Below, piece after piece: positions 1-7,500 of a stretch of DNA of 10,852 nt (positions are counted from its first letter, which is position 1; each line of letters opens with the position of its first letter). Below the pieces are notes generated by a model, which made no database searches, was not told the origin of the DNA, and saw nothing but the letters and a program-made list of their open reading frames with translations. The translations under genes and the position numbers were made by a program. Origin of the DNA: Treponema sp. (GTDB lineage: Bacteria > Spirochaetota > Spirochaetia > Treponematales > Treponemataceae); assembly GCA_023231445.1 (NCBI GenBank), contig JALNVF010000109.1, positions 1 to 10,852 of the forward strand, written 5' to 3'.

Positions 1-147
1 ATTATTATAAAGGAAAAGGCGCTCTTACCTGCAGAAAGTCCGGAAAGGGAACGTGTTATTATTACGGCAGTACGTTTTCAGAACAGACTGCAGGCGTACG
101 TTTGCCTGCTGACAGGAAACGGAAAAGTTTTTACAGCAGGTCCTTAA
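1..147 (+). other. Possible 3' end of an upstream plus-strand gene (unrecognised)
   Basis: The plus-strand frame is open from the window edge to a TAA at 145-147, giving 48 codons with no internal start that has a ribosome binding site. If real, it is the C-terminus of a gene beginning outside the window. Its stop would overlap the 3' end of the minus-strand hydrolase by 17 bp in a tail-to-tail arrangement. The translated tail ends in ...GNGKVFTAGP and matches no family I recognise. A second frame is also open through this stretch, which weakens the case for coding. Confidence 0.2.
90..120. terminator. Possible hairpin terminator between convergent genes
   Basis: GCAGGC (90-95) and GCCTGC (104-109) form a perfect 6-bp inverted repeat around an 8-nt loop, just downstream of the minus-strand hydrolase stop. 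An overlapping alternative stem on the plus strand pairs CCTG (105-108) with CAGG (113-116), flanked by GTTT and AAAC, and TTTTT follows at 128-132. On the minus strand only a weak T-rich stretch follows. It may end transcription in one or both directions, but neither version is textbook. Confidence 0.3.
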
Positions 148-790
148 GCCAGGTTTCTATTTCAGCACGGATCCGGCCTTTCGTCTCCGGATCGGTTACG
201 AGTTCGTTTCCGTGCTGAGTCATATCCATGACGATTATCTTTTTTGGTTCGGTAATGATATTGCTGTACACGTTTTTCTGTATTGACACATAATTTGCGC
301 CAAGGTGGTCGTGTGTCGAATAGACACCGAGTATGGGCACGTGATTTTGCGGCGGAGTGACAACTTCAGACATTGACAGCAGTACGATCGCTTTCGGGTT
401 TAACGGCAGCTTTGCATCAAGTATGCTGAGCATTTTTACTCCGCCGTGACAACCGCCGATGAACGCCACCCGTTCGAAATTGATGCGTTTGCTGTATTTG
501 TCCATTACTGTCTGAATGTCTCTGCGGAAATCGTTGCCACCCTGAAAGTTTGTCCAGCCCATGTTTACGACAGCATATCCTTTGGCGGAAAGTTCTCCGG
601 GAAAGTCTCCCCATGCTTCTTTTGAAGAACCGCCGTTGTGAGCCAGAAAAACAACCGGTACTTTTTCATTCACGGCAGGAATACAGACGTCAACGGTATC
701 AAACGTTTCGTTTATGGCAGCAGGTGCTGCGGCATACAGCGATATTGCGGCAGCAGAACACATCAGTAATGTGGTAATCAGATTTTTCAT
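131..790 (-). CDS. Exported alpha/beta hydrolase with Cys nucleophile (dienelactone hydrolase-like fold)
   Basis: This 219-residue protein has a hydrophobic signal peptide at residues 1 to about 24, with a cleavage-like Ala-rich segment (SLYAAAPAA), so it should act outside the cytoplasm. The mature part looks like a compact alpha/beta hydrolase. It has a strand followed by HNGGSS (51-56, oxyanion region), a nucleophile elbow GGCHGG with Cys114, Asp161 in STHDH, and His193 in TQHGNE. Cys114, Asp161 and His193 therefore make a plausible Cys-Asp-His triad. Cys in the G-x-C-x-G elbow, instead of the usual Ser, is known from dienelactone hydrolases. The ATG is preceded on the minus strand by AGAGGAAG with good spacing. 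The C11 in LLMC is too early and has a poor lipobox, so lipidation is unlikely. The substrate is unknown. The gene is divergent from the AraC regulator, which could control it. Confidence 0.75.
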   Translation of the reverse strand: MKNLITTLLMCSAAAISLYAAAPAAINETFDTVDVCIPAVNEKVPVVFLAHNGGSSKEAWGDFPGELSAKGYAVVNMGWTNFQGGNDFRRDIQTVMDKYSKRINFERVAFIGGCHGGVKMLSILDAKLPLNPKAIVLLSMSEVVTPPQNHVPILGVYSTHDHLGANYVSIQKNVYSNIITEPKKIIVMDMTQHGNELVTDPETKGRIRAEIETWLKDLL

Positions 791-888
791 GAAAACTTCC
801 TCTTTGATTATGATAATATTCAGATTATTGTCAGCAGCAGTAATCTGTTATACTATAGTACTATTGCTGGAGTTTACCGGACATTACT
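791..888. promoter_or_regulatory. Divergent intergenic region with overlapping promoter-like elements
   Basis: This AT-rich gap separates the minus-strand hydrolase from the plus-strand AraC gene. For the plus strand, TTGTCA (828-833) is followed 15 bp later by TATACT (849-854). For the minus strand, CTGACA and CATAAT (complement of 807-812) sit 16 bp apart upstream of the hydrolase. TACTATAGTA (851-860) is a perfect 10-bp palindrome offering TATAGT on both strands. The spacing is not ideal in either direction, so the exact promoters are uncertain, but shared divergent control is likely. Confidence 0.35.
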
Positions 889-1812
889 ATGAGACAGAGT
901 TTTTTTGACAATATACAGGAAAAAGACATCACTGTTGCCTGCAGTACGAAAGAAGAAGTATTCTATCCGCATTATATATCTCCGCTGGGGATAAAGCATT
1001 TTTCCGGCTGCAGCCGTATCGGCCCCTGCAGTGGTATTAACGGAATCCTTTTCTGTCATACAGGATCGGTCAGAACCGAAAGCGGCGCTGAACTTGCCGC
1101 GCCTTTTATTGTACCCGTTGACCGGATGGTACGTGTCGGTGAGGGAAGTGAAGGCTGGCTTGCCGTCTACAGACCGGAGGTTATCAATCAGAGTTTTGTC
1201 TCCTGGCCGGACATTCCTCCTGAAGCGGAAAACGATCCGTTTGCAATCCGCGACCGCGAACTGCTTGAATCCGTTTTACCCGGTTCCGGCTCAGAATGCG
1301 GCAAACGGCTTGCGCTAACCCCTGAAGAAGATCTGTTCATGCTCAGACTGTTCGCCAGCCTGACTGATTTACTTGAGAACAAGCGTGATATTTACTGGCC
1401 GTGCCGCAGTCGTTCTTTTTTTCTTGAAATACTGTTTTTCTTCTGGCAGCGGCCGGCTTTTGCGGGCACAGATAGTGAATATTCAAAGGCACAGCGCGTC
1501 CATGAATGGCTCCGCGTCCATTATTCCGAACATATTTCACTTGCCGGTCTGTCGAAACAGTTCTGTTCCAACAGGACGACCCTGCAGGAAGAATTCCGTA
1601 AAGAATACAGCGACAGTATCATGAATGTACTCAATAAAATCAGAGTGGATGCCGCGACGACGTTAATGCGTAATACCGAATTATCCCTGTCCGAAATAGG
1701 TACCCGTACGGGATTCTGCGATTACAGTAATTTTTACCGTGAATTCCTCCGCAGAAAAAATGCAGCGCCGGAAGAGTACCGGCAGCGCATTAAGACCGTG
1801 CAGATTTATTAA
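889..1812 (+). CDS. AraC-family transcriptional regulator
   Basis: This 307-residue cytoplasmic DNA-binding regulator has an effector/dimerisation region of about 190 residues followed by the AraC DNA-binding domain at about 200-300. The domain has both expected helix-turn-helix motifs: residues 217-239 (LAGLSKQFCSNRTTLQEEF) and 266-288. The second includes the diagnostic IGTRTGFCDYSNFYREF and then the AAPEEYR tail typical of the family. The N-terminal half looks like a cupin-type ligand pocket, but I cannot name the ligand. The ATG at 889 has only a distant GGAG (869-872) upstream, so its ribosome binding site is weak. It is divergent from the hydrolase and is followed at once by an alcohol dehydrogenase remnant. 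AraC regulators paired with YqhD-type dehydrogenases are known (YqhC/YqhD in E. coli), so it may once have controlled, or may still control, dehydrogenase expression. That link is inference. Confidence 0.9.
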   Translation: MRQSFFDNIQEKDITVACSTKEEVFYPHYISPLGIKHFSGCSRIGPCSGINGILFCHTGSVRTESGAELAAPFIVPVDRMVRVGEGSEGWLAVYRPEVINQSFVSWPDIPPEAENDPFAIRDRELLESVLPGSGSECGKRLALTPEEDLFMLRLFASLTDLLENKRDIYWPCRSRSFFLEILFFFWQRPAFAGTDSEYSKAQRVHEWLRVHYSEHISLAGLSKQFCSNRTTLQEEFRKEYSDSIMNVLNKIRVDAATTLMRNTELSLSEIGTRTGFCDYSNFYREFLRRKNAAPEEYRQRIKTVQIY

Positions 1813-1848
1813 TATCGCGTCTCTGCATCCGAATACCGGATTCTCATT

Positions 1849-2022
1849 GTTTTTTCCGCCTTGTACGACTGTGCGCACGGTGCGGGGCTTGCCGTTGCCA
1901 TGCCCGCCGTGAACCGCTTTGCGCAGATTGCCGTGCGTGTGTGGAACTGCCGCAAGGACTTCTATTACCCTGATAACACGGCAAAAGCGGGAATTGAAGC
2001 GATCTACCGGCTTATGGTGTGA
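1849..2022 (+). pseudogene. Remnant of an iron-containing alcohol dehydrogenase (C-terminal fragment)
   Basis: Reading from about 1849 to the TGA at 2020-2022 gives SALYDCAHGAGLAVAMPA, then VNRFAQIAVRVWNC, then AKAGIEAIYRLMV and stop. These are recognisable C-terminal blocks of the YqhD/BdhA branch of iron-containing alcohol dehydrogenases. The first contains the second metal-ligand His region (AHGAGLA). Everything N-terminal of SALYD is gone, including the other metal ligands and the nucleotide-binding half. About ten residues expected between MPA and the RFAQ block appear deleted, and the tail is cut off early. No ribosome binding site or credible start exists; the frame simply continues in phase after the AraC stop. 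It is therefore a decayed fragment, not an expressed enzyme. A separate, apparently intact gene of the same family begins at 10244. Confidence 0.75.
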
Positions 2023-2028
2023 GTACAG

Positions 2029-2192
2029 CCTGATGCAGGCCGTACAGTGTACGTAGTGCAGATGCAACAGTGTACACAGTGCAGGCCGGTATGCGGCGCA
2101 GTGCGGACTCGATTACGTACACTGTGCGGTCTGCACTGTGTACACATACCGGCCTGCATCAGGCGTTAAGAGCGGCCTGCATCAGCGGTTAA
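2029..2192. repeat. Mirrored array of 22-23 bp repeats with 14-bp terminal inverted repeats
   Basis: Three units beginning GCAG run in plus orientation at 2035-2057, 2058-2080 and 2081-2102. Three run in minus orientation at 2112-2134, 2135-2157 and 2158-2180, leaving a 9-bp centre at 2103-2111. Most units carry a CAGTGTAC- or GTGTACAC-type core. CCTGATGCAGGCCG (2029-2042) is the exact reverse complement of 2150-2163. Further perfect inverted matches are 2044-2055 with 2114-2125 (12 bp), 2070-2084 with 2131-2145 (15 bp) and 2081-2093 with 2145-2157 (13 bp). CGGCCTGCATCAGGCGTTAA (2150-2169) recurs 23 bp later with two bases changed (2173-2192). The 23-bp period is not a multiple of three, so this is not coding. 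It could be a MITE-like element, an operator/iteron-like protein-binding array, or a cruciform-forming insulator. Confidence 0.85.
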
Positions 2193-2257
2193 ATCGTGCC
2201 CGGATCAGAGAATTGTACTGATTCGTGACGGTGGGTTGTTTTCAGCTCCGTATCCTC

Positions 2258-2286
2258 TTGCCGCTTATCGCAGTCTGTTTTATAGT
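2258..2286 (+). promoter_or_regulatory. Putative promoter of the jet operon
   Basis: TTGCCG (2258-2263) and TATAGT (2281-2286) are separated by exactly 17 bp, a good sigma-70-type pair. The predicted transcription start, about 7 bp after the -10 box, falls on the ATG at 2293, and no Shine-Dalgarno sequence precedes that ATG. The jet mRNA may therefore be leaderless. This is a consensus match by eye. Confidence 0.5.
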
Positions 2287-2292
2287 AAATCC

Positions 2293-3831
2293 ATGCACAA
2301 TACGTCGGCCGGGTATTTTTCCTCTCTTATCGCACAGGATGCGGGGATGAAACTGCTCAGATCGCATGCGGCTCACCTTACTATTTCCTTTTTATACGGT
2401 ACGTTTCGTGAAAAGCACGTGCAGGTTATTCCGTCCGGAGAACTTGAGTCACAGCTTGCTGTTTTTCTGCAGGAGCACCGGAATGAAGAACTGCTTCTTG
2501 ATGAAGAGATGGGAGATGATTCGTCTGTACAGTTTGCAGCGGATTTCTCCGCAAAGAAGGAACTTTTCAATGACCTGCAGATAAAAGCGAAGCTGCTTGT
2601 ATCCCTCTGGTGTTCGGATGAAAAGGCGTATATCAGGCGGTATCATTCCGCGGAAGGAATTCCTGTCGTTGAACTGAGCGCAAGCGTTGAGCGGCTGTTC
2701 ACGTGGCTTGAGAACAGCGAACCGACGCAGTTTGTCGGGACGGAATCACGGTTTCAGAACATTCTGCTGCAGCTGCGCGATCTGAAGGAACATACGACGG
2801 AGGATCCTGCAGCCCGTATTGCCGAACTGAGGGAAGCGCAGCGTAAAATCGACGAAGAGATACGGGAAATAAAAAGTACGGGCAGAGCTCAGACGTATTC
2901 GGCGGTACAGATACGCGAACGGCTTGAATCGATCAGCAGGAGTTCGCGGGAACTCCTCGGTGATTTCCGGCAGATCGAAGACAATTTCCGTTCCATTCTG
3001 CAGGAGATTTACCGGGAACAGAGCGAAGTCGAAGCGACGCGCGGGACGATTCTGGGGTATACGCTCGACACGAACCATAAAATGCGCGTGTCGCCACAGG
3101 GCCAGACATTTTCGTCGTTCTGGGATTTTATTTCGCAGGACAGCGACGACGAAATCGGGACTCTTGTGAATGCGATTCTTGATTCGGCGGAGACGAAAGA
3201 TACGGGCTGGTCGGATACGTTTCTTACGCACCTGAAGCTGTATCTGTATCAGGCGGGACATAAGATTGTGGAGCAGAACCGCGTGCTTACCGACCGCATC
3301 AACCGCATTCTGTCGCAGCAGGAAGTGAACGAGCGCCGGCTTGTTACACAGCTTACTGCCGACATAAAAAAAGAAATGCTTGTGTATCTGCCGCGCGTCG
3401 ATTCCGGGGCGGCTCAGGTTCCTCCGGATTTTTTGTCGGTTGAAGGCAGGCCAGAACTGTTTTTTCCTCAGGCGCGGTATCCGGTGTTTCCGCTGCAGAC
3501 GAACGACTTTACGGAGATGCACCGGTTCGACGAACAGACAATCGATCCGTCGTCGCTCAGAGAACTGTTTACGCAGTTTTACATCGATGAGAAAGTACTG
3601 CAGAAGCACGCTGCCGAATTCCGCAGCGGAAAAAACGGCGGGCAGTTTACGCTTGCCGAATTAATTACTACATATCCGGTTGAAAAAGGTCTTGCGGAGA
3701 TTGTCGCGTGGTACGGTATGGCGGAGCACACCGACCGTATGCAGGTGCTTCCCGACAGAACAGACGTAATACAATTTAACCGGAACGGGTCCGTAGTTTC
3801 AGTGACGGTGCCGAGGATGTTGTTCGTATGA
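2293..3831 (+). CDS. jetA: Wadjet subunit JetA (DUF3375, kleisin-like)
   Basis: JetA is the kleisin-type subunit that links the two JetC ATPase heads of the Wadjet SMC complex in the cytoplasm. The 512-residue product has the expected DUF3375 start (KLLRSHAAHLTISFLY). It continues with a winged-helix-like region containing AYIRRYHSAEGIPVVELS and the family block FVGTESRFQNILLQLRDL. A charged coiled-coil stretch at about residues 170-250 contains RIAELREAQRKIDEEI and ELLGDFRQIEDNFRSI. GQTFSSFWDFI then opens the C-terminal part. The frame also permits a TTG start at 2236 (531 residues). The ATG at 2293 is preferred because family homology begins just after it and a promoter occupies 2258-2286, inside the extra segment. 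Its TGA overlaps the jetB ATG (ATGA), indicating translational coupling. No truncation or frameshift is seen. Confidence 0.88.
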   Translation: MHNTSAGYFSSLIAQDAGMKLLRSHAAHLTISFLYGTFREKHVQVIPSGELESQLAVFLQEHRNEELLLDEEMGDDSSVQFAADFSAKKELFNDLQIKAKLLVSLWCSDEKAYIRRYHSAEGIPVVELSASVERLFTWLENSEPTQFVGTESRFQNILLQLRDLKEHTTEDPAARIAELREAQRKIDEEIREIKSTGRAQTYSAVQIRERLESISRSSRELLGDFRQIEDNFRSILQEIYREQSEVEATRGTILGYTLDTNHKMRVSPQGQTFSSFWDFISQDSDDEIGTLVNAILDSAETKDTGWSDTFLTHLKLYLYQAGHKIVEQNRVLTDRINRILSQQEVNERRLVTQLTADIKKEMLVYLPRVDSGAAQVPPDFLSVEGRPELFFPQARYPVFPLQTNDFTEMHRFDEQTIDPSSLRELFTQFYIDEKVLQKHAAEFRSGKNGGQFTLAELITTYPVEKGLAEIVAWYGMAEHTDRMQVLPDRTDVIQFNRNGSVVSVTVPRMLFV

Positions 3832-4505
3832 GTGATTCGACTGTTGTTCCGGTATGGGCTCCCGTCTGCATCAAACTGCTGCAGGGGCCGGTATACCGGA
3901 CGGGTACCGGCGACACGACGTGGAACACGCTGACCGCGTGGACGTCCGCAATCGGAGATTATTTTGCGCAGATCGGGCTTACCGTGTTCGTCGATCAGGG
4001 AGACGGGTATGCGTTTCTGAAGCAGCGGGACGAAAGTGACGAAGTTACCGATGCGGCCGGACCGGCGTCGAATCTGCCGCACTTAATAAAAAAATATGCA
4101 CTCACGCCGGAAGTGTCGCTTCTGTGCGTGCTGCTCCGCGAGGCGCTTGATCAGTTCGACACGTCGCAGAATCAGTCGGCGATGCTCGTGCTTAAAGAAA
4201 GCGAGATAAAGGAACGGCTTGCCGTTTTTATTAAAGAGAAGAACGATCAGGTCAGGTATTTCAACAAACTCGACACGTATCTGAATCAGCTGGTAAATCT
4301 TTCGTTCCTGCGCGAACTGAATGCACCTTCAGGCCAGCATGGTACTTCCGCAAATCAGGAAGACCGTGAGTTCGAAGTACGCCGGATTATCCGGGCGAAA
4401 ATAAACGTCGAATTTCTTACGGAGTTCAAGCAGAAACTGCAGGAGCTGAACGGAACGGCGCCCGCAGAAGACGCTGCTGCAGATGAGGAGTCCGCCGGTG
4501 AGTAA
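3828..4505 (+). CDS. jetB: Wadjet subunit JetB (DUF4194, KITE/MksE-like)
   Basis: This 225-residue protein corresponds to the KITE-type winged-helix accessory subunit that binds the JetA kleisin and completes the SMC motor. DUF4194-like features are visible: DYFAQIGLTVFVDQGDGYAF near the N-terminus, then LPHLIKKYALTPEVSLLCVL, LREALDQFD, a stretch of NKLDTYLNQLVNLSFLREL, and the closing FEVRRIIRAKINVEFLTEF. The length is normal for the family. Its ATG overlaps the jetA stop by 4 bp, and GAGG at 3813-3816 is a usable ribosome binding site. The C-terminus is Ala/Glu/Asp-rich (APAEDAAADEESAGE) and probably disordered. The 3' end overlaps the start of jetC by 8 bp. Identification rests on the family pattern plus its place between jetA and jetC. 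Confidence 0.87.
   Translation: MSDSTVVPVWAPVCIKLLQGPVYRTGTGDTTWNTLTAWTSAIGDYFAQIGLTVFVDQGDGYAFLKQRDESDEVTDAAGPASNLPHLIKKYALTPEVSLLCVLLREALDQFDTSQNQSAMLVLKESEIKERLAVFIKEKNDQVRYFNKLDTYLNQLVNLSFLRELNAPSGQHGTSANQEDREFEVRRIIRAKINVEFLTEFKQKLQELNGTAPAEDAAADEESAGE
4485..4490 (+). promoter_or_regulatory. Ribosome binding site that fixes the jetC start
   Basis: GAGGAG lies 7 nt before the GTG at 4498-4500, inside the end of jetB. The in-frame ATG at 4483 overlaps this site and has no comparable sequence upstream, so GTG is the better jetC start. Confidence 0.65.
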
Positions 4506-7500
4506 CGGATTATTTGCTTCTGACGGATACCGTCTCGACGTGTTCCAGCTGTACAACTGGGGTATTTTCAACAACGCAGTATATACGATCGACTGCCGCA
4601 GAGAATCATCGCTGCTTACGGGCTCGAACGGCAGCGGTAAGACGACGATTGTGGATGCACTTCTTTCACTTCTGGTGCCGTATTCGATGCGTGCGTACAA
4701 TCAGTCTTCCGGTACCGACAGACGGCGCGACCGTACGGAAGAGACGTATGTGCTCGGTGCGTACGGCAACATTCAGGACGAACAGTCCAGTTCGGCGCGA
4801 AGGCAGATGCTCCGTAACCGTGATACGCTTTCCGTACTGAGCGGCTGTTTCGTAAACGAGGATGCGCAGAGCACAGTGAGCCTGCTGCAGGTACGGTATT
4901 TTTCAGGCGACACGCTGCAGCACGTCTATGCGCTTACGAAGCAGCATGTGACCCTCGACGACATAAACGCGTGCCTTGCTTCTCACGGGCTTTCAATCGA
5001 CCGCGCGGGTAAGTGGAAGAAAGTCGTTTCGGAATCATTCGGGACGATGTTTTTCGGCGATTCATTCAAAAACTACAGCGCCGAATTCTCAAAGCTGTTC
5101 GGCTTCCGTTCGGACAAAGCGCTCCGTCTCCTTTCACAGACAGTGGGATTAAAAGTACTTGGCGACCTTACCGATTTTATCCGTACGAACATGCTCGAAG
5201 AAACCGATACGCCGGTTCGTTTTGAAAAGCTTCAGGCGAATTATACCAAACTCATGCAGAGTTACAACGAGATTCAGAAGACGAAGAAACAGCTCGAACT
5301 GCTTGAACCGATCATCGACCTTGGTGAAAAATGGAAACACGAACAGGACGAAAAGAAACGGCAGCAGGAACTTGCCGACGCACTTCCTGCATGGGCGTCG
5401 TATTCGGCAATAGAACTGCTGACGAAGCAGAAAAAAGAGTTTGCCGAAAAGCAGCTTGCGGAAAAAGAACATGAGACGGTTGAAATACGGAAACGGGACG
5501 GGATACAGAAAGAAATCGATTCCCTGAAAGCGGCCCTTGCTCAGAACGAGACTGCACGCCGTATTCAGGAAATAGAAAACCGTGTTGAACAGCTTTCCGT
5601 CGAGAAGGACCGCATACAGGGCGAGCGGGATAATTTCAACAAAAAGCTGACCGCCGTGGGAATGGTACTGCCGCGTACCGAAGCTGAGTTTTCCCGCAAC
5701 CGCAGACTGATAGACGGTCTGCAGGCGAAAGAAACGGCGGGCAAAGAGCAGCTGAACGAGAAACTTTTTACCGCACGGACGGAGCTTGCAGACAGAACGC
5801 AGACAATGGAAACGATCAGGCAGGAACTTGCGTCGCTCGGGAAACGGAGCTCGAACATTCCGGTCGGGAATATTGCCGTACGTGATTTTCTCTGCAGAGG
5901 CATTCACTGTGCGGAAAGCGAGCTGCCGTTTGCCGGAGAACTTTTGTGCGTCTCGCCGGATGAATCGAAGTGGAACTATGCGGTAGAAAAACTGCTTCAC
6001 AATTTTGCGCTCGACATTCTGGTACCGGAACATCTGTATACGAAAGTGACGTCGTTTGTAAAAGAAAACAATATGCGCGGACGGGTCGTCTATCTGCGTA
6101 CGTCGGCAGCGTTTTCGCTTTCGTCGAAAGATGCGCTGCAGCCTGACAAATCGACCGTTCCGGGAAAAATGCTCGTCAAACAGGGGCATCCGCTTACCGA
6201 CTGGCTCACGCAGTACGTGTACGACCGGTACAACTACGTATGCACCGACGATACGAAGGAAATCAGCAGTGCTGAACGCGCTCTCACCTCGACCGGTCTT
6301 ATTAAAAACGGCATCCGCCACGAAAAGGACGACAGCAGAAAAAATGCCGGTTCTTTTGAACAGGTACTCGGCTGGGACAATACGGAAAAACGGCGGAAGC
6401 TCAGTTCCGAACTGGACGACCTTACGCGGCTTGCGGACGGCATACAGAAGACGATGAGTACGCTCTCTGACGGTCTTGCAGGAAGTGAAGAGCGTATACG
6501 CACGCTGGAGAACATTGCGGAAGTAACGTCGTGGGACAGCATCGACACCGAGAGCCGCGCGAAGCAGATCGATTCGTTCCGGGACGAAATGAAAGCACTC
6601 GAATCGAAGGCAACTGATATACAGGATTTGAGGACACAACTGGAAAGGAAGACGGCGCAGTATGATGAAAGCGATGTCGTCATCAGAAAGATTGCGGCGG
6701 AACTGGGCGTTATAGAAAACAAACTGCATGAGATAGAATCGGCACTCAGAGAAAACGAATCTGTCAGGCAGACGTTCTGCGGCGACGAGTCGATGCGGAA
6801 AAAGGCGGAGGAACAGATTGATCTGCTGCACACCGCGTACGAGCGTCTGAGCAGACCGCAGTCGATTCCCGAACTCGATGCGGATAAGGAAAAGATGCGT
6901 GAAGACATTACATCCCATGCGAACGGCTGCAGTCAGCGTATGAAAGGATACGAACTGAACATTTCGCAGAAAATGGGAGCGGTAAAAAATCCGTCTGCGG
7001 ATTTGCGTAAAGTGTACGGGGACTGGTCCGCGGAGTTTACCGATCTGGGGCAGAGTACGGAATCGCTTGATGATTATGCCGCATTTTACAACCGTCTCAA
7101 AAAAGACGATCTTCCCCGGTACAGCGCGCAGTTCCGCGAGTACCTGCACGACACGATGAGCGAGGATATTGTCGACTTTAAAGTATTCATAGAGCACGAG
7201 ACGCAGGAAATAAAGAATGCCGTCGGCAATCTGAACTCCAGTCTTAAAGAAATAACGTACAGCCGGAATCCCGATACGTACCTGCAGCTTGAGCTTGCCG
7301 ATACGACAGACGGACGCGTGCGGAATTTTAAAACGATGCTGCGCAGTGCCGTTCCGGACGCGCTGTACGTACAGCAGCACGACGAGGATAAAGAAGAACA
7401 GCTTTTTCTGCAGATAAAACTGCTTATAGATACGCTGCAGGATAACGAAAACGACCGCCGGTTCGTCCTGGATGTACGAAACTGGTTTACGTTTGCGGCG

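Noticed and set aside
1681..2067. Minus-strand open frame across the AraC 3' end and the dehydrogenase remnant
   Set aside because: The plus strand carries clear AraC and dehydrogenase protein signatures over the same bases, and the minus-strand product is His/Arg/Cys-rich without a recognisable domain.
2029..2192. CRISPR array
   Set aside because: The 22-23 bp units are contiguous and divergent with no unique spacers, half are inverted, and no cas genes are near.
2150..2195. Integron attC-like site (GCGTTAA and GTTAAAT core-like ends on the palindromic array)
   Set aside because: Only the second core resembles GTTRRRY, no matching RYYYAAC partner is present at the other end, no integrase or cassette array is visible, and the 23-bp periodicity explains the structure better.
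2236..2292. Longer JetA start at TTG 2236
   Set aside because: The GGTGGG before it directly abuts the TTG with no spacing, family similarity begins after the ATG at 2293, and a well-spaced promoter occupies the extra segment.
2746..3609. Minus-strand open frame (287 codons) antisense to jetA
   Set aside because: Shadow of jetA codon usage; basic and repetitive product with no family resemblance.
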